64,000 bases of DNA, taken from a virus. Numbering within the stretch: the stretch's first letter is position 1; each line of letters begins with the position of its first letter. This document shows, one piece after another, positions 25,501 to 34,877 of the stretch. The stretch covers positions 1 to 64,000 of the IMG/VR virus record IMGVR_UViG_3300015242_000023; one strand, given 5' to 3'. Both the position numbers and the translations under genes were made by a program. The notes beneath the pieces are model-generated. The model was not told where the DNA came from, ran no database searches, and saw only the letters and a list, made by a program, of their open reading frames with translations.

Positions 25501-25613
25501 TTATTGCCCAGAACACCGCCTTGACCCGGTCTATCGATTGTCTCGAAATCGTCAGCCATCCCTGATGGCGCGTAGGGCTGGAAATCGTCGGCGATCTTTG
25601 GAGGGTCTGCCAT
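22536..25613 (-). CDS. Large internal virion/ejection protein, 1025 aa
   Basis: Long, mostly helical protein with Pro-rich start (MADPPKIADDFQPYAPS). A central Gly/Pro-rich hinge (residues about 545-585) is followed by a helical C-terminal half. It ends with REGRASGGAVVNHARAAQHL, a motif often seen at the C-terminus of podophage internal proteins. Coupled by TGATG to the 1786-aa protein upstream, and the pair occupy the position of the T7 gp15/gp16 ejection proteins. No enzymatic motif recognised. A membrane or DNA-ejection role is inferred from position. Confidence 0.65.
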   Translation of the reverse strand: MADPPKIADDFQPYAPSGMADDFETIDRPGQGGVLGNKPDDSWIAGTAKNLGTSVLKGATHLPGLGLAGDVVDMLDLGQAGVRSIWDKRSWREILKGIKENAEAKRQAGEWQPMSGGEIYDRYVKPVVGEYEPTTTAGKVGRAFTEAALPSGAMAGTATRAVPRIGLEAPTLTEKGLGLAAAARPAIVGGIGGVSGEAAAHHTDNPFVIAGASMLGPVAAETGISARRKFLPPITKEEARQRASAQIAKDIKVGAPAGTAGTAVREAYDNALKTYEDMPDWQRSEPGATPRIAEASGNRELASGELVTTMANEGARQQIMGQDAARGAAREKALRSTVDPAATGLEPQAKFGQYLRDLEDQVDQALPSGVHPDEVGAGVRKPLQEGRKTAEQARTALYDLLEEQFGDQTLLIPGLKKKASDVTKHKPGYETKKPDDAFTTLAKEMPDEVKFSDLRSYMTDVNEALAAAKSDPKATRELGRLKALKGAIWGDLENAVTNRSKAEAEAVAKGQMDPNGTLQSALERQRDEWQAARQASEGQGVATGAGADGPGGTGGISPAPGAQGAGAGPGGGAPGGGAVPGTEQMGPAAVAALKAANDAQKYLGETYRQGSVGKLLQAGKNGEAWNVRDSAVPRAAFPGGQDGYAITREVLKAANDSPEMLQAVKDAAVMSLRDIMKDGQLNPKALASWTNKYKQSLRAIDEVEPGFSGQFSNLANSQSALASKFVGAANADHATQIMGNVLGNKQTGPLQLRHLVKEAAGDPGVIEGLKKLAVDHMMKQAEASAGATGNFGPHFKKLIEGYSASLPELFQPDQLKIMSQLSDDISRQTQTRARMQSGIPGSDTAHRLKLMEQRMAPMPAQSMMPGISGGGLGLLGGLLMGSDAGLSTVAGAVGTHFASTLARNLKARGINNINQMYAAGIVDPQIGMRMLRHGAENVGDATWLARVNGAFENSPYFAQPGLETGKKKREGRASGGAVVNHARAAQHLTELVAKARRGDQAKTKELLGAHDNMIARALAVAGRAI

Positions 25614-28600
25614 CAGGGTTTCTTCCCGATCAGGGTGCCATCAGCGGCATAGACGTTCCTGGTGGTCGGATCATACCATTGCCCGGTGCTCTGGCTCTGC
25701 TGAATGTCCTTGATGCCGCTCAGCGCGCTAGGCACCTCGCCGAGCTTCGGCGCTGATGGCTTGGCTTGCGCCTTGGGCTCCTGCGCTTGGATGTACCACA
25801 GATTCTCGGGCTTGCTCAGATGCTCGAGAACGGCACCGCGGTAGTCCTTCGTCGGCGACACACCTTCAAGAGCCTTCGGCAGACCAATCTCAACGTCAGC
25901 CCGCTTTTCCATCAGGCCAAGCATGGCCTTGATTGCCTCAGGCAGCATGTTGACGCCAGGCGTCGCCGTCTCGATCGCGCGTAGGAACGATTCCTGGCCA
26001 GCACCCGGATACGAGCTCGACTTGATCGACCCGGCGATAGCGTAAGCGAGCTTGTTGGCCTCCTCCACCTTGCTGGGATCGCTGACGACGCTTTGTACGA
26101 GACCAGGATCCACACCCAACTGCGTCAGGGTCGATCCCATCTTGCCCAACGCCTGCCCGTAGGGGCCGGTTGATGTGACCGCTTTGCCTTCCTTGTCGAA
26201 CAGCGTGTTGCGCAGGGACTGCACCAATTGCTTGGACGTGCGGCCATCCTGTGCGCGCGCATAGACCTCATCGGCGACCTTCTGGTTCCGGTCCGTGACG
26301 TCCATTTGCCATTTCTTCTCGGCGGCAGCCTCCTTGGACCCAGGCACGTTCTGCACGACCCCCTTTGGATCGGTCAGAACGCCGCTCGACCGTCGCTCTT
26401 GCTCAAGCTGCTGGGCGCGTTCCATGGCGGTGGACTGGCCCTGTGCATTGCCGCGCTCGGCGGCTGCCTCAGCTCGGTTGCGCCAGAATTGCGGATCATT
26501 CTGGTCTGTAATCGGAGGCGGCTCATCGGCCGACGAGGACATCGCGGGATCAAGTGGACCGCCGCCCTGTTTGGCGATGCGGCCGCCATGCTTGCGCGCA
26601 GTGACGGGGCCGATCGACTGTCGGATGGTCCCCATCTTGCGCTGGATCTCTTCATATTGCGCCCGCTTTTCTGGCGGCAGTTCCCGCGGATGACTGAATT
26701 TGCCCAAAATGGCCACGCTCTGGCGCTCGAGCGCATCCAATTGCGCGGCCGGATTCATCTGGCTGCCCGTGCCGACAGCCGAGGCCTCTGCCGTGCGCAG
26801 GCCCATGGCGGATTGGGTGAGCTTGTCCACCGGGATCGTCTTCATGCCATCCAGCGATATCGCCTGCCCCATCCGCATACGTTCCGTAGCCTGATCGCGC
26901 TGCTGCTCATAGCGGCTGCGCTCGCCTGGATCGAGGCTGGTATTGGCCATATACTGCCAGTACCAAGGGACATCCTGTGGTCGCGCTTGCGCGATAAAGG
27001 CCTGGGCTGCCGGCGGCAACGTCTTGAAATAGTCGGTGGCTGATCCCTGCGACGGCGTCGCGCCTGTGCCCTTGGTCCCCAGCAAATCGTACATCCGGCC
27101 TGTGAGAGCCGACAGGTTCTTGTCAAACTGCTCTGTCGAGGCCTGCGGATTGCTGCCCACGAAATTGGCTTTCTGCCGGCTGACCAGATTGAGGGCCGCC
27201 ATGATCTTCTCAAGCTGCTGGGTATCAGCCTGCTGCTTGCTGATGTCGATGCCCTGCTGTTTGAAGCCCATGGCCGGATAGGCTTGCGCAGCCGCGGCGA
27301 GCCCGGTGCCGACGGAGCCCGCCAGAGTCCTTGAGGGTGAGGCCAGCATGTTGCCCAAGAAGGTCAGACCGGTCATCACGGGCCGCTCATTGCGGTCCAT
27401 CCATCCGCCCTTGTCGAAGAACCCAGGCGATCCGCCGGGCTGGGAATTCCGGGCATCGGCCGTAGATTGCAGGCCGAGTGCAGCCGCTTGATCAGGCGGC
27501 GCAGCGGCCAGACCGGTCTGAGGCGGTTCCGGAGCGGCTGGGGGAGGCGGCACGGGGGCAGCAGCCGGTGGCGCGGCTGCCGGAGGCGGCGCGACCGGAG
27601 GGGGCGTGGCGGGCTGCGGAGGGGCTGTAGCGAGGCCCTGCGGGGCGCCAGCGGCTTCATCCGGCGACGGGGAAGCTAGGCCACGCGGGTTGATCAGCTC
27701 GTCGATCTCATCGGGCGAGAGCGCTCCGCCCGCGTCCTTATGGATGCGACCACCGGTGGCCAACCCAAGCTGGTTCAAGGTCCGGGCGGTCAGGTCGACA
27801 TCGACGTCAGCATCGTTGGTCGGTTCTGACCCGGAATCGACCCCAGATTGACCCGCTTCCGGTTCGGTATCGTTGGCCGCCCTCAGCGCGCGCATGGCCG
27901 ACGATGCCGGCTGCGTATCGGTCTCGTAACCCATGTGGGCGTTGAATTTCTTGACATAGTCCGGAACTGAGGTGCCCAGCACGTCGCGGTCGTTGCCGGC
28001 CACTTTCACGGGCCGCCCGGAGAACCAGACAGACGCCGCATCCTGCGGACTGCCATGCTGGACCATGGCGCTGCCAAAGACATTGTCGAACACCGTGTCC
28101 TGCACTTCGGGCGAATTCAGGAACTGATGTGGCGTCATGGCGGTGCCGGTCACCTTCTTCGTCCAGGCGGGGATGTTGCTGCCCATCACCTGGTAGGCGC
28201 CCCAGGGGCGGTCGCCGTTCTTGCTGGGAGGGCCGATCGCATCGTATCGACCGCTGCTCTCAATGCTCTTGATGGCGTTCCGCGCCCGCAGGACAAGGGA
28301 GCGGAATTCGTCCACGGGACCGCCTGCCGCGCGCCGCGGCCGGCCGCCACGGTTCATATTGTCGGCGGCAGTGCCGAGAAGACCGCCCGCCAAGCCGCCC
28401 AGCATGGTGCCCACGCCAGGAATGATCGAACCGATTGCCGCGCCGGCCATCGATCCGACGGCCGAGCCCATCCCCTTACCCTTGGCGCCCCCACCGCCGC
28501 CGCCACTTTGGGGACGAGACGCAGGCCCTTGCGCCTGCATATTCACTCCCTTGGCGACCTCGTCATCCTCGAGCGGGATGTCTATGGCGTTGACGTCGCC

Positions 28601-30973
28601 ATATAGCCCCAGGCCGCCGCCACCCGCCGCCCGCTTAGCGCGGCCGCCGCGCCTCAAGGCCAGTGCGGATCCATAAGTGCCCACGGCATCAAGCGCCGCA
28701 GCGTCTCCGACACCCCGCATGGCCGCGTCGGCCGCGCCGTTATCCGCCCATGCGTCCCACTTGTCCGATATCCAGTCGTAGGCGTCCTTACCTGACTTGT
28801 AGAGCTCCTTCCCGCTCTTCAATGCGCTGGCGACGCTCCCGATGGTATTTACATCGCGCGACAGTCCGCTTGATCCCGATGCGGCCGGAGCCTGAGACGC
28901 CGCGGTGGCCATCTGGAGTGGCCGTCCCGTGGCAGGCTTCGTCCCCAGGCCGCCGCTCGAACCGGCCACCTCGCGCCCCTTCTGGCCGGGCATTGTCTCG
29001 TAGAGGCTTTTCTGCAGCGCCAGAATGTCCCCCATTGTGCCCAATCCACCGCCGCCGGCGCGATGCGCGCGACCGCCGGCCCAATACGTGCCGCCATCGT
29101 CACCCCCGACGCCAGCCGCCGCCGAGCCGCCCACGCCTGCATCACTGGACGCGCTGCCGCCTACACCACCTGAACCGCTGACGCCGCCCGATGTGCCGTC
29201 GCCTGCGTTGCCTGCCGTGCCGCTGTCATTGCCGGTAGCGGCATTGGCGCTCCCAGCATCCATCATGTTGGCCAGACCGACCGGACCAGTCGAAAGGCCG
29301 ATGCCCGGTTTCGGTGTCTCCCCCTTTGCAAGCGGGTCGACCGGCTTCAGCGGATCGAATGGCGCGCTGCCAAGTCCCGTCCCGGGCAGCGGCACCGGCA
29401 TAGGGGGACTGGCGACAGGATTGCCGCCCATATTGGGCAGCCCTGGGATGCCGCCAGCAGCGAAACCCTGATGCGCGTTGTCGACCGAGACTGATCCGCC
29501 ATCTGCCGTCGCGAGGCCGCCAAAGGCTTTGGTCGCGCGCTCATAGTCGACAGTCTTATAGCCATGGCTCTCGCCCACGGCCTCGGGCCGCACCTTCTCG
29601 ACGTCCTGCGCAAGGAAGCCGATATGGGTTTCGCCCTGTCCCTTGTACTTGAACCGGACGATCGGAATGCCGTCCTTGGTGTGGCCAAGAACCTTGATCT
29701 CATGCTTCAGGTCCTTGTCGGAAAAATATGGCTGCGGTTGAAACGCACCGGACGTCGTGGCGCTCTGACTGCCAGATTGCGCACCCGTGCCCATGGCGAT
29801 GTTCGCCAAGAACTGGGCCGTCTGGAACGGGTAGCCTTGCTGCTGCAGGAACTGGTTATACTGCGCGCTGAGATCGGCCTGTTGAGTCTGCTGCGCGACC
29901 GTTCCGGCGCCGAGCTGCGCCTGCGACTGTGAAAGATCGTTCTGCAGCGCCTGCGTCCCGAACTGATTGTAGAGTTGCGCGGCATTCGATCCGATCCCGT
30001 AATTGGCCTGGGCGAGGCCAAGGCCCTGTCCATAGCCCTGCTGACCCATCTGGCCCTGGAACTGCCCGAGGCCCAAGCCCTGCCCGTAGACCTGCTGGCC
30101 GATACCGGCAATCTGCCCAGCGCCCTGTTGAAGCGCCGCACGGTTAGCCTGCTCGGCACCAAGATTGACGCCCTGCTGCTGCTGGGCAGTCCCAAGCGCC
30201 TGTTGGTAATTCTGATTGTAAAGGTTGGACGCTACTTGCCCGGTGGCCAGACCCTGTTGCCGCTGCAGGTTGGCCATCGCGATACCGGTGCGATCACCAC
30301 CATAGGATCCGCTCAGGATCGAGTTGCCAATGAGATCTTGGCGATCCATTGCCTGCTGCTGCTGCAGGTTGCCCAAGGTCGACTGAACCACGGCCTCGTT
30401 GTAGGGGTTCATGTACTGGCCGATCTGGCCTTGGAGATTTTGCGGATCGACCGACTGGGTGCCCGCCATCGCCAGGCCAGTAGCACCCATGTTGTAGGGC
30501 TGCGCTTGCCCGGCGCCCTGCTGTGCCGTGTTGAGCGCGGTCTGGTTCATATCGCCCCAGCCTTGCGCCGAGGCTAGCCCCGGCTGAGCTGAATTGACGG
30601 CCGTGTTGAGCGCGCCGTTCGCGCGCGCAAAGGTAGGGTCAATCCAGTTCCGGGCCCCCGTGATCTGATTGATCGCGCTCCCTTGCGTGTCATTGACCGG
30701 CGCCACGAACTGACCGCCGTACTCCTGAAACGGCCGATCAGCCGTCTGCTCTGCCCTCGCATTCACGGCATTGTAGCGAGCCATCACTTCGGGAGGGATG
30801 GTCATCGTCGTCATGCTGTTCTGATTCGACTGGCCGCTGCCGCCCTTGCCGCCGTTCAGGATATGGCGGCTGGCGATCGATGGACCGTCATGGGTCAGGA
30901 CGCCAATGAAGCCATGGCCGTCGTCCCATGGCTGATCATCGAATAGATAGGCGGTGTGGAAGGCAACGCGCAC
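25613..30973 (-). CDS. Giant virion protein with S74 chaperone-like and lytic transglycosylase domains, 1786 aa
   Basis: Residues about 60-400 are Gln/Gly/Ala-rich with repeated QGLGLGQ-type units. At about 416-480 SDKDLKHEIK to GFLAQDVEKV matches the peptidase S74 intramolecular chaperone, normally found at protein C-termini. At about 880-990 AIKSIESSGRYDAIG, GAYQVMGSNIPAW and ASVWFSGRP resemble a soluble lytic transglycosylase/lysozyme. Between and after lie Gly-rich linkers with repeated GGRAxR segments and a Pro-rich hinge near 1130-1170. It probably enters or crosses the cell envelope during DNA ejection, locally cutting peptidoglycan. GTG start 1 nt after the upstream stop. Confidence 0.75.
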   Translation of the reverse strand: MRVAFHTAYLFDDQPWDDGHGFIGVLTHDGPSIASRHILNGGKGGSGQSNQNSMTTMTIPPEVMARYNAVNARAEQTADRPFQEYGGQFVAPVNDTQGSAINQITGARNWIDPTFARANGALNTAVNSAQPGLASAQGWGDMNQTALNTAQQGAGQAQPYNMGATGLAMAGTQSVDPQNLQGQIGQYMNPYNEAVVQSTLGNLQQQQAMDRQDLIGNSILSGSYGGDRTGIAMANLQRQQGLATGQVASNLYNQNYQQALGTAQQQQGVNLGAEQANRAALQQGAGQIAGIGQQVYGQGLGLGQFQGQMGQQGYGQGLGLAQANYGIGSNAAQLYNQFGTQALQNDLSQSQAQLGAGTVAQQTQQADLSAQYNQFLQQQGYPFQTAQFLANIAMGTGAQSGSQSATTSGAFQPQPYFSDKDLKHEIKVLGHTKDGIPIVRFKYKGQGETHIGFLAQDVEKVRPEAVGESHGYKTVDYERATKAFGGLATADGGSVSVDNAHQGFAAGGIPGLPNMGGNPVASPPMPVPLPGTGLGSAPFDPLKPVDPLAKGETPKPGIGLSTGPVGLANMMDAGSANAATGNDSGTAGNAGDGTSGGVSGSGGVGGSASSDAGVGGSAAAGVGGDDGGTYWAGGRAHRAGGGGLGTMGDILALQKSLYETMPGQKGREVAGSSGGLGTKPATGRPLQMATAASQAPAASGSSGLSRDVNTIGSVASALKSGKELYKSGKDAYDWISDKWDAWADNGAADAAMRGVGDAAALDAVGTYGSALALRRGGRAKRAAGGGGLGLYGDVNAIDIPLEDDEVAKGVNMQAQGPASRPQSGGGGGGAKGKGMGSAVGSMAGAAIGSIIPGVGTMLGGLAGGLLGTAADNMNRGGRPRRAAGGPVDEFRSLVLRARNAIKSIESSGRYDAIGPPSKNGDRPWGAYQVMGSNIPAWTKKVTGTAMTPHQFLNSPEVQDTVFDNVFGSAMVQHGSPQDAASVWFSGRPVKVAGNDRDVLGTSVPDYVKKFNAHMGYETDTQPASSAMRALRAANDTEPEAGQSGVDSGSEPTNDADVDVDLTARTLNQLGLATGGRIHKDAGGALSPDEIDELINPRGLASPSPDEAAGAPQGLATAPPQPATPPPVAPPPAAAPPAAAPVPPPPAAPEPPQTGLAAAPPDQAAALGLQSTADARNSQPGGSPGFFDKGGWMDRNERPVMTGLTFLGNMLASPSRTLAGSVGTGLAAAAQAYPAMGFKQQGIDISKQQADTQQLEKIMAALNLVSRQKANFVGSNPQASTEQFDKNLSALTGRMYDLLGTKGTGATPSQGSATDYFKTLPPAAQAFIAQARPQDVPWYWQYMANTSLDPGERSRYEQQRDQATERMRMGQAISLDGMKTIPVDKLTQSAMGLRTAEASAVGTGSQMNPAAQLDALERQSVAILGKFSHPRELPPEKRAQYEEIQRKMGTIRQSIGPVTARKHGGRIAKQGGGPLDPAMSSSADEPPPITDQNDPQFWRNRAEAAAERGNAQGQSTAMERAQQLEQERRSSGVLTDPKGVVQNVPGSKEAAAEKKWQMDVTDRNQKVADEVYARAQDGRTSKQLVQSLRNTLFDKEGKAVTSTGPYGQALGKMGSTLTQLGVDPGLVQSVVSDPSKVEEANKLAYAIAGSIKSSSYPGAGQESFLRAIETATPGVNMLPEAIKAMLGLMEKRADVEIGLPKALEGVSPTKDYRGAVLEHLSKPENLWYIQAQEPKAQAKPSAPKLGEVPSALSGIKDIQQSQSTGQWYDPTTRNVYAADGTLIGKKP

Positions 30974-30974
30974 G

Positions 30975-31484
30975 TTATGGTCCCGTCGTTCCTCCCGTCA
31001 TCTCCTCATGCGGATTGTATAGCCAATAGGAGCCGGCTGGCTTGCCAAGCACCCTCTCGTACATTCTTACCTTCGCGGCAGTGCGGTCGTTGCTCAGCAC
31101 GCCGATCATTAATTTCATGTCTAGGCGCTGGGCCGTCCACTTCGCGAATTCGATCAGGCGCCGCGCCCTGCCCCCCTTGACTGCGCGGAAATCAGGATGG
31201 ACGAATATGGACCGTTCTTCAACGTATTGCGTCCGGCCGCTCCACGGCGGACCGATGCGCATCAGGATCGTGCCCTCGAGTTCGCCGTTCTCTCCGTCGA
31301 TCACCCCCATGATCCCGTTATGGAGGTTCAGCGACTCGTAGATCGTCTGCAGCGCGACGCCCTCCTCATAGTCGAGCAGCGCGCCTTCAGCCGCCGCCAG
31401 GCGAGCGATGCGCATCACAGCGTCAAGATCCTCCGGCTTGCCCACCCGGACCACGACTTCGCGAACCTGTGAACCGTCAGGCAT
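30975..31484 (-). CDS. GNAT-family acetyltransferase, 169 aa
   Basis: REVVVRVGKPEDLDAVMRIA start, then GIMGVIDGENGELEGTILMR, RSIFVHPDFRAVKGGRARRL (the acetyl-CoA loop with RxxGxGxxL-like GGRARRL) and LMIGVLSNDRTAAKVRMYER. These are the ordered parts of a GNAT fold. Such genes recur in virion clusters of podophages. The substrate is unknown; it may be a virion protein or host factor. TGATG overlap with the small upstream gene. Confidence 0.8.
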   Translation of the reverse strand: MPDGSQVREVVVRVGKPEDLDAVMRIARLAAAEGALLDYEEGVALQTIYESLNLHNGIMGVIDGENGELEGTILMRIGPPWSGRTQYVEERSIFVHPDFRAVKGGRARRLIEFAKWTAQRLDMKLMIGVLSNDRTAAKVRMYERVLGKPAGSYWLYNPHEEMTGGTTGP

Positions 31485-31672
31485 CAGTCAACCGTCCCGC
31501 CGCGCCAATGCCATGGGAATTGATCGCCATATTGCGGCTGCCACGGCTGCGACGTCTGCGGCCCAGGGAAAGTCTGCGGCGACAGATAATGGACAGAGTT
31601 CGGATTGACCGGCAGACGCCGCTCAATCGCGTCCAGCTTCTCCATCAACTGCTTGAACTGCTCGTCGGTCAT
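31484..31672 (-). CDS. Small protein with coiled-coil start, 62 aa
   Basis: Start at MTDEQFKQLMEKLDAIERRL, a short amphipathic helix, then a Pro/Gln/Trp-rich tail. A longer in-frame start is inside the upstream gene. Probably virion associated by position. Confidence 0.6.
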   Translation of the reverse strand: MTDEQFKQLMEKLDAIERRLPVNPNSVHYLSPQTFPGPQTSQPWQPQYGDQFPWHWRGGTVD

Positions 31673-31674
31673 GG

Positions 31675-32355
31675 TCAGTCCTTCTTGGGCGGAGGAAGTT
31701 TGCGCAGCGTCTTCACGAGCTCGGCGCGGAAGTGCGGAACCCACGCATCCAAGATCGCATGGCCGGTCGCAAGATCACCGTTGCCGAACATCCGAACGTC
31801 GCCATCGGAGTAAACATGCTCTCCGCCGGCCGCAACGATCGGCACGCCGCGCGCAGTACCGACTGCCTCACCGCCATCCGCATGCGGCTTCGGCACGTCA
31901 TAGGGCATTGCCTCCTGGTCATAGGGCGCGCCCTTCGGCGAACCGTATGGCGTCGAACCGACACCCATCGGCATCCCAGCGCCGGCCTTCTTCTTGCCGT
32001 AGAACGTCTGAGCGAACAGTTTGGGCAGGTTCTTGGCGATTTTGAACCCCGCCATGGTATTACCTTCGCCGAGCCCGGACACGATGTCGGCCGGCAGCAC
32101 ATAGGCGCCGTCAGGGACGTGCATTGGGAGGTGGTCAGTTCGTCCGGCGACGCTACTCATGATCGGGCCGGAGTGGTGCATGGTCGCCTTGGCGGCGATC
32201 GGCTTGGCCGGTCCGCCCTCAGCGCGCCGCTTGCGGTTATCCCGCGCCATGCGCATCGCTGCGGCAACCGCTTGGTCCTGCGGGCGACCAGCATTCATCA
32301 TTTCGACGATGTTCGAACTCTTCGTGGCGTTGCTCGTTCCCGGTGTCAGCGGCAT
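31675..32355 (-). CDS. Phage structural or accessory protein, 226 aa
   Basis: Has a helical basic start (MNAGRPQDQAVAAAMRMARD), RAEGGPAKP, then HVPDGAYVLPADIVSGLGEGNT and DGGEAVGTARGVPIVAAGGE, HAILDAWVPHFRAELVKTLR. The GGE..S..DV.....G....H..LD..V...R pattern recurs in small virion-cluster proteins of related podophages. Function unknown. Confidence 0.65.
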   Translation of the reverse strand: MPLTPGTSNATKSSNIVEMMNAGRPQDQAVAAAMRMARDNRKRRAEGGPAKPIAAKATMHHSGPIMSSVAGRTDHLPMHVPDGAYVLPADIVSGLGEGNTMAGFKIAKNLPKLFAQTFYGKKKAGAGMPMGVGSTPYGSPKGAPYDQEAMPYDVPKPHADGGEAVGTARGVPIVAAGGEHVYSDGDVRMFGNGDLATGHAILDAWVPHFRAELVKTLRKLPPPKKD

Positions 32356-32357
32356 TC

Positions 32358-32741
32358 TTAAACCCGAGCGTAGAAGAAGGCGGCCTTCTGTGCCGCCCCT
32401 GGCTTATACACAAGACCGTTGGCAAAGACCATGTTCACAGCTTGGAAACCCGTGGCCGCTGGAACTACAGACACCTGAGCCGTAGCAGAGGCCGTGGCGA
32501 TCGATGATGCATCGTAGAGCCCTCCCGTAGCGCCAGCCACGACCACAGACACACCGGTCACGCGCACGAACCCTGGGACAATGAGAGTATCGATCGAGAG
32601 CTGTCCCGATGGATTGCTCGGGACCTGTGCGCTCAGCGCGTTGGCGATCGTATTCGCCGCCTGTACTGCATTCTGCAACGACGTCACGATGTCGGTGACA
32701 GAGTTGCCGATGCTGGAATTTTGGGTGGTGGGCAATGCCAT
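32358..32741 (-). CDS. Small virion protein, 127 aa
   Basis: Ala/Ser/Val-rich, beta-type sequence (MALPTTQNSSIGNSVTDIV start). Sits between the tail tube gene and the 226-aa gene. Composition similar to the proteins at 44.1 and 44.9 kb. Likely a minor structural protein. Confidence 0.55.
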   Translation of the reverse strand: MALPTTQNSSIGNSVTDIVTSLQNAVQAANTIANALSAQVPSNPSGQLSIDTLIVPGFVRVTGVSVVVAGATGGLYDASSIATASATAQVSVVPAATGFQAVNMVFANGLVYKPGAAQKAAFFYARV

Positions 32742-34874
32742 TTACAAAAACTTCCCATCTGGTTGGAAGCGATAGCGCATATTTCCAAGTCGCCAGAAGG
32801 TGCCAATGTCGACATTCTCAAACTTCATTGCCACCAAGCGCCCGCGGAATCGCGGGGTGATATAGCGCACTGCTGTTGACAGGGTGAACGGTCCGTAGGT
32901 GCGCGGGTTTTGGTCAGTGGGATATTCAACGACATAGAATGTCAAAAGCACCTCGGCGTTGGTCGCCGGCGGGTAGCCCCACTTCATGTCCGGCCAGACC
33001 TGGTCGACGAACATCAGAACGTCGGCCTCGCTCAGCACGAAATATCCGGTGGTGAAAGACGCCAACAGCGGTTGCCCATCGGCGTCGTTCGACGTCTCAT
33101 GCTGTTGGATGTAGTTGGTCGTGGGATCAGCGCCGACAGGAGGCCCGACTACCGACTGGTTGATCCAGGCTGACCGCGGCAGTTGCCCGATATCCCACGA
33201 CGTGTCGCCCAGTGTCACGTTCATCTTGACGTAGGAGTCGACCTCACCGTTTCCGTCGGCGCTGGCAAAGAACCACTCTATTTCGTTGAAGTTGGAATTC
33301 GTCGCGCAGCGGATCAGGCCTTCCGAACCTGGGAACAGACGCGGGAAGATGTAATCCCATACCGGGCATTGCACTGGCTGCACACCGCCGGCATAGGTGT
33401 AGAACTGCGATGGTCCCATCCAATAAACGACGCCGCCGATCGTGCCGGTCGCCTTCTGGGCAATCAGGCCGCAACCAACACCGACTTCGTTGAACGAATA
33501 GACCGATCGCGAGACGTTGCCGGGGCCGATGTACTGCATCACCCATAGGCCTAGATCGGTCCACAGCAACCCCTGCGTCGACACCTGCATGCCGCCCACG
33601 ATCTTGGAGCCGCGGGGGATGCGGAACTGGCCAGCCTGGTTCGTCACCTGGCCGATCCATTGGAAGAAGTTGTCGACGTCGCACCAGCGCACCAGTAGCG
33701 GATCCGGCACGCCCGTGACCGTCGTGCCGTAAGCCACGATCTGCCGCTGCGGCATAGCCACGAACATGCCAGCGCTCGAGGATGGCCCAGCCCATATCGC
33801 TGTCGCATTGATCAGATTCAGCGACGGCGACCAGTAGAAGATTGGGCCGCCCATCTCGGTGTCGTTGTCGGGACTGCCAAATGTCGTGAGCGTGGGCAGC
33901 GACAGCAAGACCTCGCCGAAATTGTCCAGGTTCCAATCACGCGTGGCGATCTGAGTACCTGTCGAGGGCGTGGGCGACGTGCCGCTGCCATAGCCTCCCT
34001 CACCATATCCGCCTACACCATATCCAACTCCCGGCGGGTTCGGTGCGAACGACAGATAGTAGTTGTAGCGCGCGCTACCGCCGTTGATGGCTTTGGTTTC
34101 GGTAGAATTCGCTGTCTCGCGCCCGAAGATGCGGAATGTGTTTTGGTCGATGACGGCTTGCACAATAGCATTGCCCGACAACGTGACGCCGCCGACTGTG
34201 GTCTCAACCATCACTGGATACGTGTCTCCGATGATATAGCCATGATTATTGAGCGAAACATCAATGATCGCCGAACCGCTAGTGGCGTTGAAAACTGCGA
34301 CTGCACCACCGTTGGAAACGTTGACAGGCGGCATCACCGGGTTGCCCAGCGCATCTCGCATTGTGACATCGTAGGTGGTCGCACTGAACGGCAGCGTCAG
34401 ATATGACCCGTAGAGGATCATGCTTCCCACTGCTATATGCGTGGCGATGAAGACCGTATCGAACTCGGTGGTCGTGATGCTGTTGTCGATGATTCTGGCG
34501 AAGGTGCTTGCCGTCGACAGCGTCACATTCGGCGGTACGTTGTCCTGCTGAACCCGCGGTGTGATGTCGGTGAGTTGGCCACCTGTGATGAAACCAAGGA
34601 ACGATACGCCCGTCGAATTGCTGATGTCGGTGCCGACTGCCAAGCGCTTCACCGCCTGGGTATCCTCCCACGCCCACAGGGCACGCGGCGTCGCCGGCAT
34701 CGCATTCGGATAGTAGCGCGTCCAACCGCCCAGTTTTTGGATCAGCGCCGGTTGATTGGGATTGGGATCTGGCATGTACCGGATGAGCTGGGACACGCTT
34801 ATAGCTGCAGTGTTCAGCGCCGGCGTCCGGTTCACATCCACCGAAGGCAGGAGTGTCAGTGGCGCGTGCGGCAC
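32742..34874 (-). CDS. Tail tube/stabilisation protein (gp12- or gp10-like), 710 aa, GTG start
   Basis: Large beta-rich protein with LGGWTRYYPNA, ALWAWEDTQAVKRLAVG, WCDVDNFFQWIG, FRIPRGSKIVGGMQVS, TDLGLWVMQYIG and VYWMGPSQFYTY. Such repeated aromatic strand units are typical of podovirus tail tubular protein B or P22-like DNA stabilisation proteins. It follows an adaptor-like gene. It forms or caps the short tail. Confidence 0.7.
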   Translation of the reverse strand: MPHAPLTLLPSVDVNRTPALNTAAISVSQLIRYMPDPNPNQPALIQKLGGWTRYYPNAMPATPRALWAWEDTQAVKRLAVGTDISNSTGVSFLGFITGGQLTDITPRVQQDNVPPNVTLSTASTFARIIDNSITTTEFDTVFIATHIAVGSMILYGSYLTLPFSATTYDVTMRDALGNPVMPPVNVSNGGAVAVFNATSGSAIIDVSLNNHGYIIGDTYPVMVETTVGGVTLSGNAIVQAVIDQNTFRIFGRETANSTETKAINGGSARYNYYLSFAPNPPGVGYGVGGYGEGGYGSGTSPTPSTGTQIATRDWNLDNFGEVLLSLPTLTTFGSPDNDTEMGGPIFYWSPSLNLINATAIWAGPSSSAGMFVAMPQRQIVAYGTTVTGVPDPLLVRWCDVDNFFQWIGQVTNQAGQFRIPRGSKIVGGMQVSTQGLLWTDLGLWVMQYIGPGNVSRSVYSFNEVGVGCGLIAQKATGTIGGVVYWMGPSQFYTYAGGVQPVQCPVWDYIFPRLFPGSEGLIRCATNSNFNEIEWFFASADGNGEVDSYVKMNVTLGDTSWDIGQLPRSAWINQSVVGPPVGADPTTNYIQQHETSNDADGQPLLASFTTGYFVLSEADVLMFVDQVWPDMKWGYPPATNAEVLLTFYVVEYPTDQNPRTYGPFTLSTAVRYITPRFRGRLVAMKFENVDIGTFWRLGNMRYRFQPDGKFL

Positions 34875-34877
34875 GTC

